Below, one piece after another: positions 36,226 through 44,696 of a DNA stretch of 64,000 nt. Source of the DNA: Ewingella sp963519305 (lineage in GTDB: Bacteria > Pseudomonadota > Gammaproteobacteria > Enterobacterales > Enterobacteriaceae). Made by a program: the position numbers and the translations under genes. Under the pieces are notes generated by a model. It saw only the letters and a program-made list of their open reading frames with translations, did not search any database and was not told the origin of the DNA. The stretch is from NCBI GenBank assembly GCA_963519305.1, contig CAUQMS010000012.1:62001-126000 (forward strand). Reading direction: 5' to 3'. Positions within the stretch are counted from its first letter, which is position 1, and every line of letters starts with the position of its first letter.

Positions 36226-36949
36226 TCAGTTCAAGTTCAACGCCAAGCCTGATTGCCTGTTTGGCGTTAATCACTCCCAGCTTTTTCACCACGTTTCCCA
36301 TGTGGTATTTCACCGTTCTGGTGGTAATACCCGTGATCAGTGCTACCTCCTGATAGGTTTTCCCCATACTGGCCCAGTGCAGGACCTCATTCTCGCGCGG
36401 CGATAAAATGGTTTTGCCTGCGGTAATAATGCCCATTCGTGCTGAAACGCCTGGCGCGTTCTGGTTAAGCATCAGCATTTTTTCATGGGCTTCAATCAAC
36501 AGCATTTGTAGCTTGTCGAGGTCACGGGCGACGTTGGCTTCCAGCGTTTTCTCAGCATGGTTGTCCATCATCAGCGACAGCATCGCCAGATTATTCAACG
36601 GGTCGTGGACCACAAAGGTGAATCCATTGACGATGTTATGCTTTTTGGACAGTGAGAAGAGTTTGGATGATTTGAGGTCAGACAGGACGGTGATATTTTC
36701 ATCCCATGAGAAAGGCGAACAGCGTCTGAAGGCCGTCAGTACGACGGGGTCAATATGCTGGTAATTATTCCCGACATAGAGATCAATCCATTCATTCGGA
36801 TAACTGGAAATAATAAAAATATCAGCCGGATTCTTTTTATTGATGACCATATAGGTATATTTGGGGCTGCCATAGACCTCAAGCTTCCTGTTGATATAAT
36901 CGCGGAGCGTTTCTATTTTTTTGTCATCATTTTTCAAACCAGAAAACAT
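36206..36949 (-). CDS. LuxR-family quorum-sensing regulator (EsaR/ExpR-like)
   Basis: 247 residues: an autoinducer-binding domain (about 15-165; NEWIDLYVGNNYQHIDPVV and SPFSWDEN carry the W/Y/D/P/W signal-binding set) and a C-terminal helix-turn-helix (LSPRENEVLHWASMGKTYQEVA, TTRTVKYHMGNVVKKLG). The convergent, overlapping arrangement with luxI is typical of the EsaR/YenR/ExpR group, several of which repress in the absence of signal. Sign of action is inference. Confidence 0.93.
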   Translation of the reverse strand: MFSGLKNDDKKIETLRDYINRKLEVYGSPKYTYMVINKKNPADIFIISSYPNEWIDLYVGNNYQHIDPVVLTAFRRCSPFSWDENITVLSDLKSSKLFSLSKKHNIVNGFTFVVHDPLNNLAMLSLMMDNHAEKTLEANVARDLDKLQMLLIEAHEKMLMLNQNAPGVSARMGIITAGKTILSPRENEVLHWASMGKTYQEVALITGITTRTVKYHMGNVVKKLGVINAKQAIRLGVELELIKPVLS

Positions 36950-36999
36950 TCGCCGTCTCCCAACGCCAACCGCTGCGTCCTTTTACGTCCAAAAGTACA

Positions 37000-37013
37000 G
37001 TGCCTGATTGCAC
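37000..37013. promoter_or_regulatory. lux-box-like inverted repeat upstream of luxR
   Basis: GTGC-CTGATT-GCAC, flanked by GTACA and TTAGTAC, 51 bases before the LuxR start codon on the minus strand. A shortened lux-box-like site where self-control of luxR would act. Inference. Confidence 0.4.
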
Positions 37014-37152
37014 CTTAGTACAACTACCGGACTGTGAAAGCATCCGTATAATATTAAAAACAGTAACATATTAGCAAAAAACCTGCCCCTCTGGGTCAGG
37101 TGGCTACATTAGCCAACACCAGGGAAATACCCGCGTTAATAGTAAAAAAATG

Positions 37153-37193
37153 CTACAGAAGTGCATTTGCTTACGCAAGTGCAACTTCTGTAG
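37153..37193. repeat. Long near-perfect hairpin between luxR and lysR
   Basis: CTACAGAAGTGCATTTGC pairs with the inverted copy ending at 37193 (one bulge, one mismatch; loop TTAC). No strong T-run follows. It may be a terminator-like palindrome or a small mobile-repeat remnant. The ~400-base gap around it (36950-37351) holds no gene. Confidence 0.6.
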
Positions 37194-37351
37194 TGACAAT
37201 CAGCTTCACTCCTTTGCTTTCCGGCATTCTCCAGACAGTTCTCCTTTATTTATTAATCAGCCAGTCTGTGATTATCCGCTCAGAAAATAAACGCCGCTCC
37301 TTATTTATCCCTTCATTTTATCCGTCATCGGATCCGTCATTTTTCTTACTG

Positions 37352-38233
37352 TCAGGGTAGGGTAAATGTTTTCACTTTGGCGACCATCAGGTGGTGTAAT
37401 AGTTGTATGGCCTCGTTGTCGGGATGACTTCTTTGCAGTACCGAGATGCCTAACCGGCCGGGGGAAGGCAGGCTGTCAGTGACCTGTAACGTGGGGGGCA
37501 ACCCTATCCGGGTGCGTACTGTGACGCCAAGCCCCGCCTGTACACCGGCCCAGATACCGCTCAGGCTGTGGCAGGTAAAGGCAATGCGCCAGGGAAGTCC
37601 GGCCTGATCCAGCGCCGATATGGCGCGGGAACGCAGTAAACAGGGGGCATCGAACATCACCAGCGGCAGCGGCTCGCCGCGCATCTGAAACGAGGAGATC
37701 TCCCGGCTCTCGTGATGGATCCATTCCAGCTGACACTGGCCGATAAGCTGGCTGCCAGGCACGTCCTGCTCCGGTTGCCACAGCAGCGCCAGATCCAGCT
37801 TTTTCTGCGCCATGCCGTTTAGCAGCGCCTGATTCCGGTCGACCTGAGCCGAGAGGCGCAATCCCGGATGCTGCTGACTAAACTTGCCGAGGATCTCCGG
37901 CATTATGGACTCGCCAAAATCTTCCTGCATCCCGAGCCGGACTTCACCCTGAAGTAATTCGCCTTTGATGGCCCGCTGAGCTTCGTCATTAAGCGCCAGC
38001 AGGCGGCGGGCGTAGCTTATCAATATCTCACCGCCGGGGGTCAGCACTAAGTGGCGGCCGCTTTTTACCACCAGCGTTGCGCCACACTGCTGCTCAAGTT
38101 TTTTTAGCTGGGCACTGACCGCCGAGGTTGACCGGCACAGGCGTTGCGCCGCCAGAGCGAAGCTGCCTGACTCAATGCCCATGACAAAACTGCGCAGTGC
38201 ATCGGTGTCGAGAGAGATCGGAAGTTTATCCAT
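37352..38233 (-). CDS. LysR-family regulator
   Basis: 293 residues: N-terminal helix-turn-helix (FALAAQRLCRSTSAVSAQLKKLEQ) and a LysR effector domain. Start at 38233 (MDKLPISL) follows AGGA; longer starts lack a ribosome site. It is divergent from the gene pair encoding a carboxymuconolactone-decarboxylase-like protein and a tautomerase, the likely targets. The effector is unknown. Confidence 0.85.
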   Translation of the reverse strand: MDKLPISLDTDALRSFVMGIESGSFALAAQRLCRSTSAVSAQLKKLEQQCGATLVVKSGRHLVLTPGGEILISYARRLLALNDEAQRAIKGELLQGEVRLGMQEDFGESIMPEILGKFSQQHPGLRLSAQVDRNQALLNGMAQKKLDLALLWQPEQDVPGSQLIGQCQLEWIHHESREISSFQMRGEPLPLVMFDAPCLLRSRAISALDQAGLPWRIAFTCHSLSGIWAGVQAGLGVTVRTRIGLPPTLQVTDSLPSPGRLGISVLQRSHPDNEAIQLLHHLMVAKVKTFTLP

Positions 38234-38331
38234 TATCATCCTAATATTCGGGATTATTGGTTGTGAATATTTTGATTTTCCGCATCGTAGCATTACACCA
38301 GAATAGTTGCTCCCCCACTGGAGAAAATACT

Positions 38332-38640
38332 ATGTCTGCTTCCCTTGATCGTGACTCCCTTGCCCTGATTGCGCCCAAACTTGCCCAACTGACTCAGGAA
38401 GTGTTGTTTGGTGATATCTGGGGGCGCACCGAACTCTCCCCGCGAGAGCGCAGCCTGATCACCCTCGCAGCCCTGACGGCGCTGGGCCGCGTGCAGCAGC
38501 TTCCCTGGCATATCGGTTTTGCCAGACAAAACGGATTAACGACGGTGGAAATCACCGAAGTGTTCACGCATCTGGCTTTTTATGCGGGCTGGCCTGCGGC
38601 TGTTTCCGCCATTGGCTGTCTGGGCGAGGGAGAACTCTGA
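38332..38640 (+). CDS. Carboxymuconolactone-decarboxylase-family protein
   Basis: 102 residues, one CMD/AhpD-like helical domain (LSPRERSLITLAALTALGR, LPWHIGFARQNGLT, HLAFYAGWPAA). The CxxC of AhpD peroxidases is absent, so a decarboxylase-like or unknown activity is more likely. GGAG precedes the ATG. Overlaps the tautomerase gene (TGATG). The LysR gene is divergent. Confidence 0.87.
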   Translation: MSASLDRDSLALIAPKLAQLTQEVLFGDIWGRTELSPRERSLITLAALTALGRVQQLPWHIGFARQNGLTTVEITEVFTHLAFYAGWPAAVSAIGCLGEGEL

Positions 38641-39026
38641 TGCCGCTGACCCGAATTACCCTGCGTCAGGGATACAGTGACGCGGTATTAGGCCAAATAT
38701 CAGACCTGTTGCATCAGACGCTGGTCGGCGAATTCGCGGTACCGCCGGATGACCGCTTTCAAATCATCGAGACCCTGCCCGACGCACAGCGTAGCTTTGA
38801 CCGCCACTATCTGAGCGGGACGCGTAGCGAGGATTTTATGCTGTTCCATATTGTGGCGGGCAAGCCACGGACTTCGCAGCAGAAGCAAAATTTCTACCAC
38901 GTACTTAGCGAACGGCTGCATACCTTGCTGGGCATTCATCCCGACGATGTGATGGTGGTGATTCAATTTAACAGCGCTGAAGAGTGGAGTTTCAGCCGCG
39001 GGGAGATGTACAGGCCGGGCGGGTAA
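38640..39026 (+). CDS. Tautomerase-family protein
   Basis: 128 residues starting MPLTRITLRQG; after Met removal, Pro would be the catalytic N-terminal base of the tautomerase superfamily (MSAD/4-oxalocrotonate tautomerase-like). Two beta-alpha-beta halves are visible; the C-terminal half ends DDVMVVIQFNSAEEWSFSRG. Overlaps the upstream gene and likely works in the same small pathway. Confidence 0.87.
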   Translation: MPLTRITLRQGYSDAVLGQISDLLHQTLVGEFAVPPDDRFQIIETLPDAQRSFDRHYLSGTRSEDFMLFHIVAGKPRTSQQKQNFYHVLSERLHTLLGIHPDDVMVVIQFNSAEEWSFSRGEMYRPGG

Positions 39027-39123
39027 GGTCAGCCGCAATAAAAGCATCTCGCTGCCAGCCACCATTGGACGCTAAAGCCGCTTTCCATTAGGGTGATAAA
39101 AGAACAGCGAAGGAGACGCTTTA

Positions 39124-39774
39124 ATGAATGATTTTAATCAGAATGGCCCTGCGCCTGAAAATTCGCACCCTATGGAGGGTTTCCCTCAGGTTTGTTTCAT
39201 CAAAAACACGGTAAATAACCCGAACATTATTATCGGGGACTATACCTATTACGACGATCCCGATGGTTCAGAAAACTTCGAGCGCAACGTGCTGTACCAC
39301 TTTCCGTTTATCGGCGACAAGCTGGTGATTGGTAAATTCTGTGCGCTGGCCCGTGGCGTGAAATTCATCATGAACGGGGCCAACCATAAGATGTCCGGCG
39401 TCTCGACCTATCCGTTTTGGATCTTCGGTAACGGCTGGGAAAAATCATTACCGCCGATGGAAGAGTTGCCCTACAAAGGCGACACGGTGGTGGGTAACGA
39501 TGTGTGGATTGGCTACGACGTCCTGATCATGCCCGGCGTGAAAATCGGCAACGGGGCAATCATCTCTTCGCGCTCAGTAGTGACTGCCGACGTTGCGGCG
39601 TACAGCGTCGTTGGGGGAAATCCAGCGAAACTGATTAAAAACCGTTTCGCCCCGGACGCTGTCGGCCGTCTGGAAAGCATCGCCTGGTGGGACTGGCCGG
39701 TGGAGCGCATCACCCGCCATATGGCGTTGATTGTTTCGGGCGATGTTGAGGCGCTTGAGCAGGCGGCTGAATAA
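39124..39774 (+). CDS. Xenobiotic (CatB/Vat-type) O-acetyltransferase
   Basis: 216 residues with left-handed beta-helix repeats (VVGNDVWIGYDVLIMPGVKIGNGA) and the Xat signature: NPNIIIGDYTYYDD, MNGANHKM with the catalytic His, and the YPF/W region. Relatives acetylate chloramphenicol or streptogramins, but many chromosomal copies have unknown substrates. AAGGAGACG precedes the ATG. Monocistronic with a terminator behind it. Confidence 0.87.
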   Translation: MNDFNQNGPAPENSHPMEGFPQVCFIKNTVNNPNIIIGDYTYYDDPDGSENFERNVLYHFPFIGDKLVIGKFCALARGVKFIMNGANHKMSGVSTYPFWIFGNGWEKSLPPMEELPYKGDTVVGNDVWIGYDVLIMPGVKIGNGAIISSRSVVTADVAAYSVVGGNPAKLIKNRFAPDAVGRLESIAWWDWPVERITRHMALIVSGDVEALEQAAE

Positions 39775-39781
39775 GCCTAAG

Positions 39782-39808
39782 ACGCCCCGTTGCAGGGGCG
39801 TTCTTTTC
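39782..39808 (+). terminator. Terminator after the acetyltransferase gene
   Basis: ACGCCCC pairs with GGGGCGT and is followed by TCTTTT. Confidence 0.7.
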
Positions 39809-39821
39809 CCTGTTAGCGCAA

Positions 39822-41174
39822 TTATTTCACCGCGGTCAGTTCCCGTTTTTCACTCAAAGCTTTCGCAGCAAATTGATTTTGCGGTTCGCGCAGGCCGAGG
39901 TTTTCCCGCAGCGTATTGCCTTCATATTCTGTGCGGTACAAACCGCGCTGTTGCAGCAGCGGGATCACCTGTTCGACAAAATCGTCGAACGCCGTCGGCG
40001 TGCCACCGCGCACGATAAAACCGTCGGTTGCGCCGCTGGTAAACCAGTGCTCCAGCCCGTCGGCCACGTCGGCTGGCGTACCCAGGAAAGTCGGGCGTGG
40101 CGTGGCGGCTTCCAGCGCGACCTGGCGCAGCGTTAAGCCGCGCGCCTGTGCGTCACGTTTGATCTCATCGGTAGTGCTGCGAAAACTGTTCTGCCCGAGT
40201 TCGCCGATGTCCGGGAAGGGCGCATCGGGGTCATGCTGGCTGAAATCATAGTGTTCGAAATAGCGGCCAAGATATTCCAGCGCTTTATCCAGCGTAACCA
40301 GTTGGGCGGTTTGCTGATATTTCTGCTCGGCATCCGTGACGCTGTCACCAACAATCAGGCTGATCCCCTGAAAAATGCGGATGTCATCGGCTCCGCGGCC
40401 ATTTTCCACCAGCTGACGTTTCACGTCCTGATAAAACTCGCGTGCCAGCTCCGGCGTGGCCTGGCGGGTATAGATGGCGTCAGCGGCTTGGGCGGCAAAT
40501 GCTTTGCCCTGATCGGATGCCCCGGCCTGAAACACCACCGGCTGCCCCTGCGGCGAACGCCCGACGTTCAGCGGCCCCTGAACTGAAAAATATTTCCCCT
40601 GATGATTCAGGGTATGCAGTTTTTCCGGCGCAAAGAACTGGCCGTCGGCTTTGTTGCGCACAAAGGCGTCGTCTTCCCAGGAGTCCCACAGGCCTTTCAC
40701 CACGCTGACATATTCGCTGGCGATGCGGTAACGCTCGTCGTGTTCCGGGTGTTTGTCCCGTGAGAAGTTTTTCGCCGAGCCTTCCAGCGGCGAGGTCACC
40801 ACGTTCCAGCCTGCACGGCCACCGCTAAGATGATCCAGGCTGGCAAACTGGCGCGCCACGGTAAAGGGTTCGCTGTAGGAAGTGGAAAGCGTTGCCACCA
40901 GGCCAATTTTTTTCGTCACCAGCGCCAGCGCAGAGAGCAGGGTGATGGGTTCGAAGCGGTTGAGAAAGTGCGGGATCGATTTCTCATTGATATACAAACC
41001 ATCGGCCACGAACAGGAAATCAAATTTTCCCTGCTCGGCTTTTTGCGCCAGCTGCTGGCAGAACTGGATATTAATACTGGCGTCAGCCACTGCGTCCGGG
41101 TGGCGCCACGCCGACATATTCCCCGATGCGCCCTGAATGATGGCCCCTAAACGCAGTTGTCTTTTGTTACTCAT
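39822..41174 (-). CDS. NtaA/SnaA/DszA-family FMN-dependent monooxygenase
   Basis: 450 residues of the luciferase-like superfamily, NtaA/DszA branch: QLRLGAIIQGASGNMSAWRHP at the start, LSGGRAGWNVVTS and QAGASDQGKAFAAQAADAI flavin-binding stretches. Such enzymes cleave C-N or C-S bonds of small molecules (nitrilotriacetate, dibenzothiophene sulfone, S-alkyl-cysteine derivatives). Last gene of the seven-gene transport/oxygenase operon. Reduced flavin must come from a partner reductase not encoded here. Substrate unknown. Confidence 0.9.
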   Translation of the reverse strand: MSNKRQLRLGAIIQGASGNMSAWRHPDAVADASINIQFCQQLAQKAEQGKFDFLFVADGLYINEKSIPHFLNRFEPITLLSALALVTKKIGLVATLSTSYSEPFTVARQFASLDHLSGGRAGWNVVTSPLEGSAKNFSRDKHPEHDERYRIASEYVSVVKGLWDSWEDDAFVRNKADGQFFAPEKLHTLNHQGKYFSVQGPLNVGRSPQGQPVVFQAGASDQGKAFAAQAADAIYTRQATPELAREFYQDVKRQLVENGRGADDIRIFQGISLIVGDSVTDAEQKYQQTAQLVTLDKALEYLGRYFEHYDFSQHDPDAPFPDIGELGQNSFRSTTDEIKRDAQARGLTLRQVALEAATPRPTFLGTPADVADGLEHWFTSGATDGFIVRGGTPTAFDDFVEQVIPLLQQRGLYRTEYEGNTLRENLGLREPQNQFAAKALSEKRELTAVK

Positions 41175-41211
41175 GATTGGCTCGCTTCTTATTATCTTGA
41201 GGATGTCTGAT

Positions 41212-42828
41212 TCAGGCCGCCTGACCGGGGAGAACCGGCAGGGCGTCCAGCAATTGTTGGGTCCAGCGGTGCTGCGGATGGGTAAACACCCGCCCGACGT
41301 CGCCGCTTTCGACTACAGCACCGTCTTTCATCACCAGCACCCGATCGGCCAGATGGTGAATAACGCCGAGGTCGTGGGAAATAAACAACAGCGCGGTGCG
41401 GTGCTCCGCCTGCATATCGGCCAGCAGGTCCAGTACCTGCGCCTGCACCGAGACATCCAGCGCGCTGACCGGTTCATCCGCCACCAAGAGGGCCGGGTTA
41501 GGCGCAAAGGCGCGGGCAATCGCCACCCGCTGTCGCTGTCCGCCGGAGAGCTCACGCGGGTAGCGTTGCAGGAAACTGGCACCGAGGCGCACTTCGTCCA
41601 GCAGTTGCAGCACGCGGCTGCGCCGTTCTGTACCGAATATCCCGGCAGCATCCAGACTCTCGCCGATGATTTTTTCCACCGTGTAGCGCGGGTCGAAAGA
41701 GCTGAGCGGATCCTGCGCGATAAGCTGAATCCGGCTGCGGCGCAGGCGGCGCTGGTTTTCCGCCACTCGGCTCCATGGCTGGCCTTCAATCTGAATCAGG
41801 CCGCTGTCGGGCTCGGTCAGCCCGAGCACCATGCGCGCCACAGTGGTTTTGCCCGAGCCTGACTCGCCGACAATCCCCAGCGTTTCACCCGCCGCCAGCC
41901 GGAAACTGACGTCACGCACCACCTGATGCTCGCCGTAATGTTTGTTCAGCCCGAGTGCTTGTAACAGTGGTTCACTGGTATCGATCTGTTTGGCGGGCAG
42001 CGGTTGTGGCGCAGGGGATGAGAGGCGAAAGCCTTTGGTTTGCGGTGTCGGCACCGCCTGCAACAGCTGACGGGTCCAGGGATGTTCCGGAGCCTGCAAC
42101 AGCCGCCGCGCCGGGCCCTGTTCCACCACGATGCCGTCTTTCATTACCATGACAAAATCGGCCAGTTGCCCAACCACCGACAGGTCATGGCTGATCAGTA
42201 ACAGCGCCTGACCATCGTCGCGGCGACGTTGCAGCAGATCGAGAATTTGTTTTTGCACCGTCATGTCTAATGCGGTCGTGGGTTCATCGGCGATCAGCAG
42301 TTCGGGTTTACCGGCCAGCGCGGTCGCAATCAACGCGCGCTGACGCAGCCCGCCGGAAAGCTGATGCGGGTAGAGTTCCAGCCGACGATGGGCTTCCGGC
42401 ATACCGACCGAGGCCAGCAGCTGTAAACTGCGCTGGCGCAAATCCGTGTTGCCATCACGCGGGTTGGCCCGCAGGGCATCACCGAGCTGCTGACCAATGC
42501 GCCGCAATGGATCGAGCGACACCAGAGCATCCTGCAAAACGTAACCCATCTTCTTTCCACGAATGGCGCGCCAGTCGCGCTGAGTGGCCTGCAACATGTC
42601 GCGGCCATCAATCATAAAGCGGTCGGCAGTCAGCACGGCGTTTTCATCCTGTAAGCCAATCAGCGAGCGTGCGGTGACGGTTTTGCCCGAACCGGACTCC
42701 CCGACCAGCGCCAGTGACTGACCGCGTTGCAGTTGTAAATTCAGGCCACTGACCACGGTTTTCAGCCCCTGCGGCGAAGGGAAGCGCACGGTGAGGTTAC
42801 GGATATCAATAAACAGTTCGCGGTTCAT
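41212..42828 (-). CDS. Dual-domain peptide-type ABC transporter ATPase
   Basis: 538 residues, two fused ATP-binding cassettes (DppD+DppF type). Walker A GESGSGKT occurs twice, signatures LSGGLRQR and LSGGQRQR, Walker B LLIADEP and LLVADEP. It energises the two permeases encoded just upstream; ATG overlaps the stop of the second permease by 4 bases. AAGGGA ribosome site. Confidence 0.94.
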   Translation of the reverse strand: MNRELFIDIRNLTVRFPSPQGLKTVVSGLNLQLQRGQSLALVGESGSGKTVTARSLIGLQDENAVLTADRFMIDGRDMLQATQRDWRAIRGKKMGYVLQDALVSLDPLRRIGQQLGDALRANPRDGNTDLRQRSLQLLASVGMPEAHRRLELYPHQLSGGLRQRALIATALAGKPELLIADEPTTALDMTVQKQILDLLQRRRDDGQALLLISHDLSVVGQLADFVMVMKDGIVVEQGPARRLLQAPEHPWTRQLLQAVPTPQTKGFRLSSPAPQPLPAKQIDTSEPLLQALGLNKHYGEHQVVRDVSFRLAAGETLGIVGESGSGKTTVARMVLGLTEPDSGLIQIEGQPWSRVAENQRRLRRSRIQLIAQDPLSSFDPRYTVEKIIGESLDAAGIFGTERRSRVLQLLDEVRLGASFLQRYPRELSGGQRQRVAIARAFAPNPALLVADEPVSALDVSVQAQVLDLLADMQAEHRTALLFISHDLGVIHHLADRVLVMKDGAVVESGDVGRVFTHPQHRWTQQLLDALPVLPGQAA

Positions 42829-43664
42829 GCTTTTTTCCCTTCGAAACGTGCCTGCCAGTGGCGGCCAATGGTGTTGACTGCCACTACGGTGAGGGTAATT
42901 GCCACGCCAGGCCAGACGCCTATCCACCAGGCATTACGCAGATAGTTACGGCCTTCGGCCAGCATCAGCCCCCATTCGGCGGTAGGTGGTTGCGGCCCCA
43001 TGCCGAGAAAACTCAGCCCGGCGGTGCCGATAATGGCGGTGCCAAGACCCAGCGTCGCCAGCACGGGTACGTGGGCAATCGCGTGCGGCAGGACGTGCCG
43101 CCAGACCAGTACCCGGCGGGTCAGCCCGAAGGTGCGTGCCTGTTCGACATAGCCCGATGACATCACCAAAAAGGTTTGAGCACGAACCACGCGGGCAAAG
43201 CGCGGAATAGAGGCCACGCCCAGCGCGAAGATTAAATTGACGGTGCCGGGGCCGGTGAATGCAATCAGCATCAGCGCCAGCAGCAAGTCGGGAAACGCCG
43301 AGACCACGTCCACGGCGCGGCTGATGAACTCATCTAACGCACCGCGCGCCAGACCGGCCAGCAACCCGAGCAGGCTGCCGACGGTGACCGCCAGCGCCAT
43401 CGCCGCGATACTGATCAGCAACGAATAGCGGCTGCCGTAAATCAGTCTTGTCAGTACGTCCCGCCCTAGCTGGTCCGTTCCCAGCCAGTGTGCGGCAGAG
43501 GGCGGTAACTGAGCGTTCACCGGATCCGCCATCAGCGGGTCGTAAGGACTTAGCAGCGCGGGAAACAGTATGGCCAGCAGCACCAGCAGCAGAAAAACAC
43601 CGGAGATCAGCAAACCGGCGGGCGGCAGCGTGCGGCGGCGAAGCAGGGGAAGGGTCAGGCTCAT
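42825..43664 (-). CDS. ABC transporter permease, DppC-type
   Basis: 279 residues, about six membrane segments; the BPD inner-membrane motif (PDLLLALMLIAFTG, then GVASIPRFARVVRAQ) contacts the ATPase. Overlaps both neighbours (4 bases each), so tightly coupled. Confidence 0.93.
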   Translation of the reverse strand: MSLTLPLLRRRTLPPAGLLISGVFLLLVLLAILFPALLSPYDPLMADPVNAQLPPSAAHWLGTDQLGRDVLTRLIYGSRYSLLISIAAMALAVTVGSLLGLLAGLARGALDEFISRAVDVVSAFPDLLLALMLIAFTGPGTVNLIFALGVASIPRFARVVRAQTFLVMSSGYVEQARTFGLTRRVLVWRHVLPHAIAHVPVLATLGLGTAIIGTAGLSFLGMGPQPPTAEWGLMLAEGRNYLRNAWWIGVWPGVAITLTVVAVNTIGRHWQARFEGKKA

Positions 43665-44668
43665 GATGTGCCTCCGTGGGAAGCGGGCTGGTCGCGCAGG
43701 CGAGGGTCAATCAGCAGATAGAGAATATCCACCAGCGTGCTCATCACCACGTAAACCAGCGCAGAGAAAATCGCCACCGCCAGTACTACCGGCAGATCTT
43801 TACCGAGTACCGCATCGACGGTGATTTTGCCTAAGCCGGGGCGACCAAAGACCTGTTCGGTGATCACCGCACCGCTCAGCAGTCCGCCAATCAGCCAGCC
43901 GGTAAGCGTCACGGCGGGCAGCGCAGCATGGCGCAGCGCGTGGCGTAAACGGATGGTCAGGTTGCCAATCCCCCAGGCGCGCAGCGTCAGGGCGAAAGGC
44001 TCATTGAGGGCATCTTCCAGCCCGCGCCGCAGCACCTGCGCCACCACCGCGCCCTGAGCCAGACCGAGGGAAAGCGCAGGCAATACCAGGGCGGAAAAGT
44101 TGCGGTCACCGGCCACGGGAAACCAGCGCAGGGTGAAGCTGAATACAAACAGCAGCACGATGCCGAGCCAGAACGACGGCGTTGACGCCAGCAGCAGCTC
44201 GAAGAAACCGGCGATGCGCCTGCCGGTGCGGCGGTTGGCGGTCAGGACCGCCATCGCCACGGCAAAAATCAGGCTGACGACCAGCGCTGCGCCGGTCAGT
44301 TTCAGCGTCGGCCACAGCTGCGACAGCACCAGCGAACTGACATCCGTATTGAGCATATAGGAGCGGCCAAAATCCCCGTGCAGCACCCGCCATAAGTAGT
44401 GCAGATATTGTAGCCACAGTGGCTGATCCAGCCCCCATTCTGCACGGATCGCCGCCTCGATGGCCGGCGTGCGTACCTGCTCCCCGACCAGCAAACTGAC
44501 GATATCGCCGGGGGCCAGATAGACGCTGATAAACGACAGACTGACCGCCGCCCACAGCACCAGCGCCCCGCTGCCGACGCGGCGCAGCACGCGCCACAAC
44601 AGCGGCGCACGCCAGTTCAGGTGACTGCGCCAGCGCCGGGGCGTGGCGAGTGAACTTTCTACGGTCAT
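43661..44668 (-). CDS. ABC transporter permease, DppB-type
   Basis: 335 residues, about six membrane segments with the DppB-type N-terminal segment (SLSFISVYLAPGDIV) and transport motif (LRRGLEDALNEPFALTLRAWG). Forms the membrane channel with the DppC-type protein. Confidence 0.93.
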   Translation of the reverse strand: MTVESSLATPRRWRSHLNWRAPLLWRVLRRVGSGALVLWAAVSLSFISVYLAPGDIVSLLVGEQVRTPAIEAAIRAEWGLDQPLWLQYLHYLWRVLHGDFGRSYMLNTDVSSLVLSQLWPTLKLTGAALVVSLIFAVAMAVLTANRRTGRRIAGFFELLLASTPSFWLGIVLLFVFSFTLRWFPVAGDRNFSALVLPALSLGLAQGAVVAQVLRRGLEDALNEPFALTLRAWGIGNLTIRLRHALRHAALPAVTLTGWLIGGLLSGAVITEQVFGRPGLGKITVDAVLGKDLPVVLAVAIFSALVYVVMSTLVDILYLLIDPRLRDQPASHGGTS

Positions 44669-44696
44669 CGGAGGGCTCCTTTTTCAGTCGGATAAA

